DNA from: Cristatella mucedo
Lineage: Eukaryota > Bryozoa > Phylactolaemata > Cristatellidae
Direction of reading: 5' to 3'
Length of the DNA stretch: 64,000 bases
Assembly (NCBI GenBank): GCA_009760855.2
Contig: WPIO01000035.1
Coordinates: 472,501-536,500 of the forward strand
Position 1 is the stretch's first letter; each line of letters begins with the position of its first letter. Shown one piece after another: positions 54,501-64,000 of the stretch. A model generated the notes under the pieces. The model saw only the letters and a program-made list of their open reading frames with translations. It was not told where the DNA came from and did no database searches. The translations under genes and the position numbers were made by a program.

Positions 54501-57500
54501 CGGTAGGCCGGAAGATGTAGCAGCAGGAGGCCCCAGTACAGCCACAAGTCATCACATAGGCAATACTTCAGTTGGGAGCTGTGTAATCTAATCTCGACCC
54601 TGGGTCTTACTTAGCTCGTGATAAGGTGCTTGCACTTGTGCTTTGCGACCCAGGTAATGGGTGTGAGTCATGCAGCAGGCAATTTTTTATTGTCGACTGA
54701 AAGCTGGACTGAAAGCCACTGCAGGTTCCTCTGCCCGATCCGTAGATGAGGGTGTTGAATCAGCTAATTCTTACTGCTTGCTCACTAGACATGTATCAGT
54801 ACGGTCTCCCGTTGGTTTGCCAATCTGGTCTATAACTTAAGTAAAGGCCTTCCCGGGCTGTGGTCATGCAACAGGTCGAACGGGGAGCTCAGAGCTGTGG
54901 ATTGCTGGGTTTTTCTGAATCCCCCATCGAACTGGACACAATCTGGCTGATCTGATGCTCTGACACCAACGCCCTGGCATCACTCTCCGGAGTCAACAGA
55001 CAGAAGTCATCATGGCTATCCATCCAAATGTCCGTGAGCTGTTGCCTCTTGTAATAATAATCTTTCCAGCATTTGTCGAGCATGAAGTTCCTGGTGCTCC
55101 GAAGTGCTGTGGTATTTGAACACACCTAGCCAACCTGGTTTGAGCCTCCCCCTGTGGTTTTGAAGATTTGTCAGACGTCTTGCCAGAATGGTCCGACCAG
55201 AATTGTTGAATGTTAGGAATTCAATGTTTGATATGCCGAAATGACATTTCAAATGGCCACTGTACTTTAATACTTCTTCATAGGCTTTTTACTCTCAGAT
55301 AAGCGAATTGTTGTTTTATCTGACGTGGACCACTGATTAAAAACTTAATAACTGTTAAATGATTCTCGAGCAGTGTAATAATAATAATAATTATAATAAT
55401 GCACTTGATAAAGTGCCCTCAGAGAACTCAATCTCTTTCTAGGCGCTTTACATTTGCTGCAAAGGGAAATGCAATTGAATGGTGAGTAATATCATGCTTG
55501 ATAAACAAACAACATGAATAACATGGTTAGGGGTGACATGCACAGGGTCAGCATGCAAATGTGGTTAGTGGCAGCATGCACAGTGTCAGCAAGTGTAAGC
55601 TCATGAAGGACGAATCACAGGGACCCACTAAATGCTGTCCTAAATAGGTGTTTTTAAGTTCTTTTTAAATGTGGTCAGGTCAGGGGATGTTCTGACGCAG
55701 GTCGGGAGGGAGTTCCAGGCTTTGGGAGCATACGAACTAAATGCACGGTCTCCAAAGGATTTAAGGTTTGTACGAGGTATTGGTAGACTGTTGGATTCCG
55801 AAAAGCGGGTGGTACGATTCTTGGCCTGGTGGGGGAATAGATAGGGAAATAGGGAGAGATAGGCTGGAGCCAAAGAATGAAGGGACCTAAAAGTGAGCGA
55901 CAAAACCTTGAAGCCAATCCGTTGCTTTACTGGTAGCCAGTGCAGGTCGGCAAGAAGTGGTGTGATGTGGCAACTGAGCCGCTCACGACAGACAAGCCTA
56001 GCTGCGGAGTTTTGCACCAGCTGCAATCGCCTGATCGCACATGCCGGTAGGCCAGTAACCAGTGAGTTGCAGAAGTCGAGACTGGATGTCACGAATGCAT
56101 GGACCAACTTGGACATGGTATCCTTATCTAAATAAACCCGAATTTTAGCAATGTTATGTAGCTGAAAGTAGGCAGATTTGACTGGAGCTGATGTGGTCAT
56201 CTAACGAGAGATAACTTTGGAACATGACACCTAGATTTCGAGCTGATTCAACAGGAGATATGCTGGCAGAGCCAGTTTTGAGCGTCAGCCTTTCCAATTT
56301 ATGACTCACACTGGGTTTGCCCATAACTATTGTGCCTGTGTATTGCTAATCATCTTGGATGGCTGGCTATTTGGTGCAGTTTTCTTGGTTTATCTCACTC
56401 ATTCATATGGTCGTATGTAGTGGCTCAGAACTGGTAATTTTGTATGATAGTTCTTTCTGGTTTTTGGGGTTGTGTGAATTTAAATCCGGACAAGGCGGGT
56501 CCACGGTTCACCCACAAGTGTCTTTTGGTTTGCTGATTACCATATGACACTGCATGTTTGTCATCCGATTGCTCACCAATGAGTGCAAAGAATCTTCTCA
56601 AACTCCTAATTAACTAGCTTGCTGTTTAGGAAATTTTCTGATTGGACATGCCGTTTCGGCATCTGTAGTGCAGCTGGAGTGTGCCGAGCCATTGGAAGTC
56701 TGGTGGCTGTCGTGTGCTGATGACATGTGAACCTTGTACTTGTTGGTGCCGTAGCTACTAGCTCGCGGCCCAACTTGGTTAGAGCTACTGTTTTTAATTC
56801 TTCTCAGTGCAAGGATTTGGCAAAGCGTGCATTTTCTGCTTGGTAGGATGATGCAAGCGATCGTGACGACTTCGTGGTAAAGTCTACAGATAATTTACTC
56901 GTCGTTGGTCGTGCAGCTCCCGATTGCAGCATTCTGGAAGTGTACGGTGAGCTCTCGAGCTCTCTGCTGGAGTTGCTCCCCTGGCTTGCCTTGTGAACTG
57001 CCAGTTTTGCGTCCGGTCATGGCTTGCTGCTTGCACGCTAGCGACCTACTCAGCGAGCGCTGCCATACTGTGTGTGGTGCATGCCCTTCTGATCGACGTC
57101 TCACGTCTTCAGTGTACAACGACTCTGAAGGTTCCCTCTACTGCCATCATGATATGATTCTCCCAGCATTTCCGCTGGCCGTGGAGTGGATCAATTATGA
57201 TCCCGGCGAGAATGGTCCTGGTAAGTCAGGCATGTGCTTTGCATGCGTATTGGCAGCTTAGTTGTCTGGCGATTCGGGCTCCCGTATATCAGCCTTAGCT
57301 GTTTGTGTGCTCCTTCATGCTCACCTTGCAGGCTTGCCCGATGCTAGGATGATCAGTATTGCTTGCCCGATGCTAGTATGAGGCGGCCGCACGTGGTCGT
57401 TCTAGGTAACCTCGTGGCCGTTGGCTCGATGGAACCCACTATCGATTTGTGGGACTTGGATGTGGTTGATACAATTGAACCGGCCTTCGTTCTTGGCAGC

Positions 57501-60500
57501 AAGCCTAGTAAGCACCTGAAGAAGGTGAGCCGTTGCAGGCAGACCAGCTGCTACCTAGTGTAGCTGCTGTTTTATTTTTCTTTACCAATGTTGTCGTGAA
57601 CTTCGAGAATCTATCGTGAAAAGCATGGTGCTGTTATTATTTACATTTATGGTTATGTCCTAGCTCTGTGCCATCCTCACCCTCTGGTCTTAGCCTGGGG
57701 GCAAGATGCTCGCACTTTGCGACTAAGGTAGTGGCTTAGATTCCTTTAGCAGGCAATTCTTGATTGCCCTTTGCAAACTGCTGTGATAGCCACTAAGGTT
57801 CTTCTGCTGCTACATAAATGAGGCTGTTGAATCAACCGACCTCTACTTTTTACTTTGACTTTTCAACAACCTGCTTGACAATTTTTTATGTATTAATTTT
57901 GAGATTTGTAAGTAAATGCTAGGGAATGAACTGGTGAAATGGAAACAAGAAGGAAATGTCTTTCTTAGCATTAGCCAGTCGATGTCAGCCTCTTCATTGT
58001 ACTTGTAGCAAAATCTAACTAGGTATAGATCGTCATTGCAGGAATGATGTGAATGTTGCATGGTAATTAGCCGTGATTTTGAGTGGATTTGATTTATGTT
58101 TGCAGAAGAAAAAAGGCACCGTCGGTGGTCATGCTGGTGCGGTTCTCGACCTCTCGTGGAACAGCTTATCCAGGTGAGTCTCCTTGGCTCCTAGGCATAC
58201 GTGTTCTGCATTAGCCAAGAGTTGAAAATGGTTGTTCAAAGCAGAAGAATGGCTGTGTGAAAAGTGGCACCGAGCACTGCATGTCATTCCCACGTTTATT
58301 TTAGTTGCAGGGATTTACTGACTGCAGCTAGGGCACCATCAAAGGCTGTGTTCGATAGTGTAGGTCAAATTACAGTAATGGCCTGTGATGGTGTACTGTA
58401 CGCTGTAGTCTTGGTTGTGCTGGAAGCCTCTTACTGCTTGTGCGTGATCTCGGGTGTTAAATTTGACAGAGCCAGCTATGCTGGATGTTGAAGTTAGCTT
58501 AAGGAGAGCAAGGTGGCACAAACAGAAAGCAAAAGCTAGTGTTAAAAAGAATGCAGGATCAGCTAATACCAATGAGTAATGATTAGAGGCCATGCCTTTA
58601 ATTCGTATGCTCCCAATGCCTGGAACACATTCCTGATGCATGCCACAACGTCCCCTGACATAACGACATTTAAACAGAAGCTTAAAACACACATGTTTAT
58701 TACAGCATTTAGCCGGTCTTTGTGATTCGTCCTTCGTATCGAAATGCATGTTGACACCGTATTAATAATAATAAGAATAATAACACGTTTGATAAAGCAC
58801 CGTCAGAGAGCCCAATCTCTTCGTAGGTGCTTTGCAATTGCTGCTAAGGAAGCACGATCGAATGTTTAGTGGTAGCGTGCTCAATAAACAGCAAGAATAA
58901 CATGGCTAGGGGTGACATGCACAGGGTCAGCATGCAAATGTGGTTAGTGGCAGCATGCAACAGTGTAAGCACGCATAAGCACATAAATTACTAATCACAC
59001 GGACCCATTAAATGCTGTGATAAATAGGTGTTTTTAGTTTCTTTTAAATGTGGGAGATGTGGCATCTGCAATGCTCACGACAGACAAGCCTAGCTGCCGA
59101 GTTTTGCACCAGCTTCAAGTGCCTGATTGCATGACCGGTAGGCCAGCAAGCAGTGAGTTACAGAAGTCATGACAGGCTGTCACACATGCATGGACCAATT
59201 TAAATGTAGTATCCCCGTTTAAACAAGCCCGAATTTTAGCAATGTTACGTAGCTGAAAGTAGGCAGACTTGTCTGTACCTGCTGCTTGCAGATGTTACCA
59301 CCAATAATTATTAATGCTTTCTATACAGCATCTGTAAAGTGTTTAACAGAGATTCAGTTCTCTGAGGGTGCTATATAATGTATTATTACTATTATTATTA
59401 TTTATATTATCTTTAACTCGTGTTCAACCCAGTTTGTACCTGTAAATCAGTAGTGTGTGGTGTGAGCATTATCAAAGTCGAAAAGAGAGGTATGAGTGTG
59501 AGTGTTCAACATAATTGCTAAATCAAGCATGAGCTCTATCTTGTTCAGGACACAGTGTTGTCGGTACTTGTAATTGAGCCAAGAGCAACTACCATGCTGC
59601 TCGAGCCGTAGTGCACGAGCTATGGTGCATATGAGCCTGCTAAACGTTGCCTGGTGTGATTTCATCAACTTAGGAAGGTAGTCTTGTCAGTTAATGCACA
59701 TCATGTCGAGCTCCTCCCTTGAATGACCTTCGAATCTGTTATGTAGACCTTTAGAGTTAGCGATGGCTGAGTAGCTGGCATGATTTTTTTGACTTGATTG
59801 TGGTCTGTGTTGGGTGACTGATGCCAATGTGTCATGTAGCTTTGTAGCTTCCTGCTGATTACTGTCATATTTAGTAAAAGGCCTCTTGCGGTCATTGGAT
59901 TGGTTTACTGCTAGTAAAACAAAAGTAACCTAACTAGGTGGTTGTTGTATTATGCTTGCCAAGTCAATGGTTCTGCTGGTTTGAAAACAATGAAAGTTAT
60001 GTTTTAAGTTATTAACATTAAGATAATGGCAGTAGACTGTGTATCTACTCCAAATTGCCCAGAGTAGTGGTGCACTGATGCTTTCCACCGGAGCCCTCCC
60101 TATGCCAGCCCTTTATTTTGGCAGTGTCTGTGTTGCATTTGCAAGAGTATTGCTCCTTGCAGCATGCTTTGGTGGGCCACTGTGTACCCGGTCTCAATCT
60201 TCTCTTTACAAAGCATTGAGCATCTGTACCTCGCCTGCAGATGACAGGTTTCAAACACTGCAGGGTTCGGGGCTTGAATCTGGTTTTCACCCTGCTGGCC
60301 GTGTCAATCGGGATCCATCGCTTCACCGATGCGATACTGGTGGCACGTGCTACTGTTGCTGCTTTCAGGACTGCCTTGGCCAGTGGATCTGCGGATTATA
60401 CATGTGGGCTTTGGGATCTCGAAGAAGGCAAACTGGTCACTTTGATTGCTCATCAGGATAAAGTGCAGGCGCTTCGCTGGCACCCCAGTGAATGTGAGAC

Positions 60501-60524
60501 ACTGCTCACTGGTTCATTTGATGA
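51577..60524 (+). CDS. PWP1: PWP1-like WD-repeat protein, first 8 exons
   Basis: Nucleolar WD40 protein linked to ribosomal RNA synthesis. Exons 51577-51701, 51779-51981, 52957-53036, 56847-56946, 57113-57220, 57406-57524, 58106-58173 and 60369-60524. All are GT-AG and the phases (2, 1, 0, 1, 1, 0, 2, 2) join cleanly into 319 codons. The N-terminus [10 protein letters not shown]-type (seen [19 protein letters not shown]) leads to a Lys/Asp-rich acidic region, then [17 protein letters not shown] and [68 protein letters not shown] and [18 protein letters not shown] give the first WD repeats. About 500 residues are usual, so later exons lie beyond those found. Intron 8 or the flank holds the CG/CA array. 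I found no convincing ninth exon before 64000. Confidence 0.9.
53940..54090 (-). mobile_element. tRNA-derived SINE (family A) with LINE-like tail, intron 3
   Basis: Read leftwards: A box TGGTTCAGCGGTTAAGGTG, B box GGGCTCGAGCCC, then GAAGCGCCTGAATAGCGATT and TTCTCTAGGGGCGCTATAC. The tail repeats the LINE hairpin layout. Confidence 0.85.
54597..54775 (+). mobile_element. tRNA-derived SINE (family B), intron 3
   Basis: Shares ATAAGGTGCTTGCAC, CGACCCAGGTAATGGG, GCAGGCAATTTTTTATTG and the tail GATGAGGGTGTTGAATCAGC with the other family B copies. Confidence 0.75.
55378..56215 (-). mobile_element. CR1/L2-like LINE 3' end, intron 3
   Basis: The longest local copy: (ATA)n, hairpin tail, 3' UTR and an open frame of 186 codons (56200-55640) with [32 protein letters not shown] and [15 protein letters not shown]. 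Closely matches 17881-18680. Confidence 0.92.
57688..57850 (+). mobile_element. tRNA-derived SINE (family B), intron 6
   Basis: TAGCCTGGGGGCAAGATGCTC head, GCAGGCAATTCTTGATTGCC body, AAATGAGGCTGTTGAATCA tail. The B box is weak. Confidence 0.7.
58565..58790 (+). mobile_element. LINE 3' fragment, intron 7
   Basis: AATTCGTATGCTCCCAATGCC and TTAAAACACACATGTTTATT match the end of the LINE frame. It stops in (TAA)n where an opposite-strand copy begins. Confidence 0.7.
58775..59275 (-). mobile_element. LINE 3' end, inverted, intron 7
   Basis: (ATA)n, hairpin (CACCGTCAGAGAGCCCAATC), 3' UTR, then a jump to the CTAGCTGCCGAGTTTTGCACC region, so an internal part is deleted. Meets the plus-strand copy tail to tail. 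Confidence 0.75.
59318..59402 (+). mobile_element. LINE 3' tail fragment, intron 7
   Basis: CAGAGATTCAGTTCTCTGAG followed by GGTGCTATATAATG and (ATT)n; tail only. Confidence 0.7.
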
Positions 60525-60689
60525 GTGAGTTACCTAGCTGCCCAGCTAACCCACCCCATTGGTATCCAGTTTACTATGCATGCATATGTGTATATGAAAC
60601 ATGAATTATTGAGTGATTGGTCCCTTGACAAATATAAAACTACTTGTGGGCGCTACGTTATGCTTGCCGCTTGACCAGAAGTTGTAATT

Positions 60690-61235
60690 CCAGTTAAAGC
60701 AAGTAAGATTGAGGACGATTTACCCGGACTCAGCAAAAGCTGTGAGGAAGAGTTTTTTTAGCTTTGTTTTACACGTCAAATTAGGGGTTGTCGTGATATC
60801 AGTTGGTAGAGAGTTCTATGCTTTAGGTACGCATGAATCAAAGACAGGATCTATGAAGGATTTGATGTTTAGAGGCACAGCTGAACGACCAGAATATGTG
60901 GGGAGGCCAGATAAGTAAATATTTCAGATAGGTTAGTCGGCAAAAGAGGATGAAATTATCTTAACTGGAGTAATAGGTTCTTGTTGTCGGCGCCCTACTT
61001 TGTCTAAGGGGAGCTTGAGTAGGTAATTAGCAGGTCCCAGAGAATTAGGTATGTAGCAGCTGTGACGTTTATGACAAGTTAGCCCAGCAGCCAAGTTTTG
61101 TGTCTTCTGTAAGTATCGCACTGCGTAGGCAGGAAGACCTGCACATAAAAGGTTCTGTAAGTGTGGATGGGATGTCGCAAATGTGTGAACAATCTTTTAT
61201 AGATTTGTTTATCCGTATAACTGCATATAGAACAT
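60690..61235 (-). mobile_element. Highly degenerate LINE C-terminal region
   Basis: On the minus strand VRYLQKTQNLAAGLTCHKRH and LLKLPLDKVG follow the LINE plan with many changes; the region near 60810-60860 keeps the position of the DRAFS segment. Older than the other copies. Confidence 0.55.
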
Positions 61236-61449
61236 GGTAGACAAACGGTTGTAGCCGGCACTGGTTTTTCTCAGCATATGTGCTTGTACACTCGTTGATA
61301 TATGCTGCCGGCGCACAGCTTTGCTCACACTGAGAACACTGAAAATACAATTTTGCAGATTTTTACACTCCATTTGTTCGTTCCATCTTTATGACGGTGC
61401 ACAGTGCATTTTACGGTATTTGCCAGGCATATTTCTTTCGATGTATCTC

Positions 61450-61585
61450 GATGACTCGGAGTCCTGCAGAGGGCAACTTTATTACCCACTGCAAGTAGAA
61501 GGGGGTGGGGGTTGGGAAATAGTTGCTAGGGGTCTTCTGCTACAGGATACAAATGAGGCTGTCGAATCAGTCGACATTTCAATAG
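61450..61585 (+). mobile_element. SINE family B, 3' part
   Basis: GGAGTCCTGCAGAGGGCAAC, a body with ATTACCCACTGCAAG, and tail CAAATGAGGCTGTCGAATCA; the tRNA head is lost or diverged. Confidence 0.6.
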
Positions 61586-62129
61586 TCCCGGTTTTAGGCA
61601 TGCGGTTTTGTGAATGCGCAGCTGCATGTTAGACATGGTTCAATGGTAGAATGCTCTGCTGCATTTTCTTGTAAATGAAGACCGGTAGAAATGTTTTGAT
61701 TGTTATGCACGCTCAGCTGACCTCGGAGAAGTCCGAACCATAATAACCGGCAGCTGTTAAAAGGCACATGTTAATAAGATTGTGAGAAGGAAGTTGTCAT
61801 ACATTAGATTGCAGTTTAAATACAGGCTCTTTAATTCATTTGTTGAGATCGTAATAGAGAATGCATACCCCAGCGTATGGCAGTGACCACTTAAATATTG
61901 TTGTCTGCTGGTACTAGGCTGGGGGGCCCTCCCGACTTTGACTGACCAATCGAGGCAGTGTTCCTGCTGCTGGCGTTCGCAACAGTGCTGGCCAATCGGA
62001 GCGAAGCGTCCCTGGGCACAGGCAACCGGAGCTCCGGTTAGATGAACGTCTGCGAAAAGAGTTGATGATTAAACGTTCTTGAGTTCGGTTGTGTTTCGAG
62101 TGTTCCAAGTCGTTTGCTGTTTAGCAATT

Positions 62130-62429
62130 CGTGCGCGCACACACACACGCGCACACACACGCGCACACACGCGCACACACGCGCACACACGCGCACACAC
62201 GCGCGCACACGCGCGCACACGCGCCCACCCACGCACCCACCCACCCACGCACCCACCCACGCACGCACGCACCCACGCACGCACCCACGCACGCACGCAC
62301 GCACGCACGCACCCACGCACGCACCCACGCACGCACCCACGCACGCACCCACGCACCCACCCACGCACCCACCCACGCACCCACCCACGCACCCACGCAC
62401 GCACCCACGCACGCACCCACGCACGCACA

Positions 62430-62465
<36 letters not shown>

Positions 62466-63070
62466 CCCACGCACCCACCCACGCACCCACGCACGCACCC
62501 ACGCACGCACCCACGCACGCACCCACGCACGCACCCACGCACGCACCCACGCACGCACCCACGCACGCACCCACGCACGCACCCACGCACGCACCCACGC
62601 ACGCACCCACGCACGCACCCACGCACGCACCCACGCACGCACCCACGCACGCACCCACGCACGCGCCCGCCCACGCACGCGCCCGCCCACGCACGCACGC
62701 ACGCCCACGCACGCACGCACGCGCCCGCCCACGCACGCGCCCGCCCACGCACGCGCCCGCCCACGCACGCGCCCGCGCACCCACGCGCCCGCGCGCCCGC
62801 GCGCCCGCGCGCCCGCGCGCCCGCGCGCCCGCGCGCCCGCGCGCCCGCGCGCCCGCGCGCCCGCGCGCCCGCGCGCCCGCGCGCCCGCGAGCCCGCGAGC
62901 CCGCGCGCCCGCGCGCACGCGCGCACACGCGCGCGCACGCGCGCACACGCGCGCGCACACGCGCACACACGCGCGCGCACACGCGCACACACGCGCGCGC
63001 ACACACGCGCACACACACACGCACACACACACGCACACACACGCGCACACACACACACGCACACACTCTC
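62130..63070. repeat. CG/CA-rich tandem array, about 940 bp
   Basis: Successive blocks: (CA/CG)n with GCGCACACAC units; a 12-mer (ACGCACGCACCC)n over about 62260-62660; a CGCCCGCCCACGCA-type block to about 62780; an 8-mer (GCGCCCGC)n to about 62910; and back to (CA/CG)n. It lacks stop codons in all frames, hence long Thr/His/Arg and Cys/Val/Arg frames on both strands that are not genes. Alternating purine-pyrimidine composition suits Z-DNA. Confidence 0.95.
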
Positions 63071-63416
63071 GCTCACAACACATTATTTATCAGATAAAGG
63101 GCTTGATTTATTTTTCATCTCCTTGGTGTGATCGGCTCTTCCTTGTCTACTCATGTCAGGTATAAGTATGCTCAAAATCGATGTTTCAATGCTTGACCGG
63201 TCCCCAAAAATGCACAGTCGTGTAGGTTTTTGTTGTTGAAGGAACCATACTTGGTCCATCCAGCATCTTTGATTGTGCTGCAAGAAAACATATGAAAATG
63301 ACGATTCCATCGAAGCTGGAAGTTGCTTCCGGAGCCACTAAAGCAGGCTTAGTTAGATCTTTTGTTATGTCTTGTAAGCAAACCTTATCAGTAGCTCGGG
63401 GCGTCACACACACACA

Positions 63417-63487
<71 letters not shown>

Positions 63488-64000
63488 GCACACACCATAC
63501 ACACCACTAAAAAGGATGTAAGGCTGTAATAAAGAGCTGCAGTGGCAAATCATATTAGAAGCCAATGGTCTGGTTGACCTAGTCTTTTGTTTAGTTCCTC
63601 GAATAAGTGAATTGGGAAAATTAATGTATTCAATGTGATGTCAGTTGGGAAAGCAAGCACCGTCAAGGCCGTCGAGGATATTCGGACATCCTTACCATCG
63701 ATTGCCAGATTTCTACATGCTGCCGTTTTAAATGGCCAATATGCTGTCCTAGGTGTCAGACGGGTTTTGGATCGGTGCCGTTTGTGGGTTGGCAGAGATA
63801 GTGCCACTCGCAGGTCTGTGTTGCCACATCGCTCAAAAACTACCTTTTTGGACTTGCACACGCAAGAGTAGAATGGGAAAAGTTTGCATTGCACACTGAT
63901 ATTGTTCACATTATGTAGCCACAATGAATCTACTCTGGTCTTAGTCAAACGACACTACACGGTCAGGCATCTTTGCCAGGTACCTTGCATCCGGATCATC
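63071..64000. other. Window end, no gene recognised
   Basis: Contains a (CA)n tract (63407-63499) and otherwise unique-looking DNA. An open frame at 63635-63871 (+) and its opposite frame show no family motif. No ninth exon of the PWP1-like gene is convincing here. Confidence 0.45.
63407..63499. repeat. (CA)n microsatellite
   Basis: About 90 bp of CA with a few CG steps. Confidence 0.95.

Noticed and set aside
62130-63070. CRISPR-like repeat array
   Set aside because: No unique spacers; it is simple tandem repeat DNA in an animal genome.
62038-63165. Open frames of more than 300 codons on both strands
   Set aside because: They only reflect a stop-free CG/CA tandem array; composition is Thr-His-Arg or Cys-Val-Arg repeats with no domain.
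63550-63948. Opposed open frames of 132 and 78 codons
   Set aside because: No family motif, no clear splice signals; could be repeat-derived. Left unannotated as a gene.
63960-64000. Ninth exon of the PWP1-like gene at the window end
   Set aside because: An acceptor-like CAG is followed by a few WD-like residues, but they do not continue the expected part of the protein and the window ends too soon.

Overview
The window is a piece of an animal nuclear genome, most likely a non-vertebrate metazoan. The evidence is spliced genes with GT-AG introns and phase-consistent exons, tRNA-derived SINEs, CR1/L2-like LINE 3' ends, LTR retrotransposons and long microsatellites. The species cannot be named from the sequence.

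The outstanding feature is a 22.2-kb AT-rich island (3073-25250) in GC-richer host DNA. It has about 180-bp terminal inverted repeats and a 5-bp target duplication (ATGCT). It is a decayed Maverick/Polinton (adintovirus-like) endogenous DNA virus. Inside are recognisable remains of a retroviral-type integrase, a protein-primed DNA polymerase B, an A32/FtsK-like packaging ATPase, an adenain-like cysteine protease and a double-jelly-roll-type major capsid protein. There are also probable minor virion proteins (one with a PLA2-like motif), several fibre-like genes, a YqaJ-like nuclease, an HNH-AP2 endonuclease, two zinc-ribbon proteins and unknown small genes. Most genes carry frameshifts or stops. 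Two LINE 3' fragments and one SINE landed inside it later. Two features stand out. Each terminus holds a 121-bp imperfect palindrome whose 19-bp apex is flipped between the two ends, like a hairpin telomere. A TATA-(A/G)AA-ATGG element abuts many start codons and serves divergent gene pairs across as little as 9 bp.

Region by region: 1-3067 is host DNA with no gene recognised. 3068-25255 is the element plus its target duplications. 25256-29900 is GC-rich host DNA with a CpG-dense stretch, then repeats. 29923-36309 is a six-exon gene for a four-pass membrane protein with a long Ala/Pro/Gln-rich tail. 37100-39100 holds LINE 3' ends and a fragment of a dispersed invertebrate repeat-encoded protein. 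40003-47876 is a Ty3/gypsy element (+) with a second LTR element (-, 40336-44163) nested in its gag and a solo LTR (45781-46205) nested in its RNase H. 47877-51560 is repeats and intergenic DNA. 51577-60524 holds the first eight exons of a PWP1-like WD-repeat gene that runs on past its last visible exon. 62130-63070 is an extreme CG/CA-rich tandem array, and the last kilobase has no recognised gene.

The viral genes form one lifestyle module: insertion, protein-primed replication, packaging, capsid maturation and attachment. Host and retroelement genes show no functional link to it.
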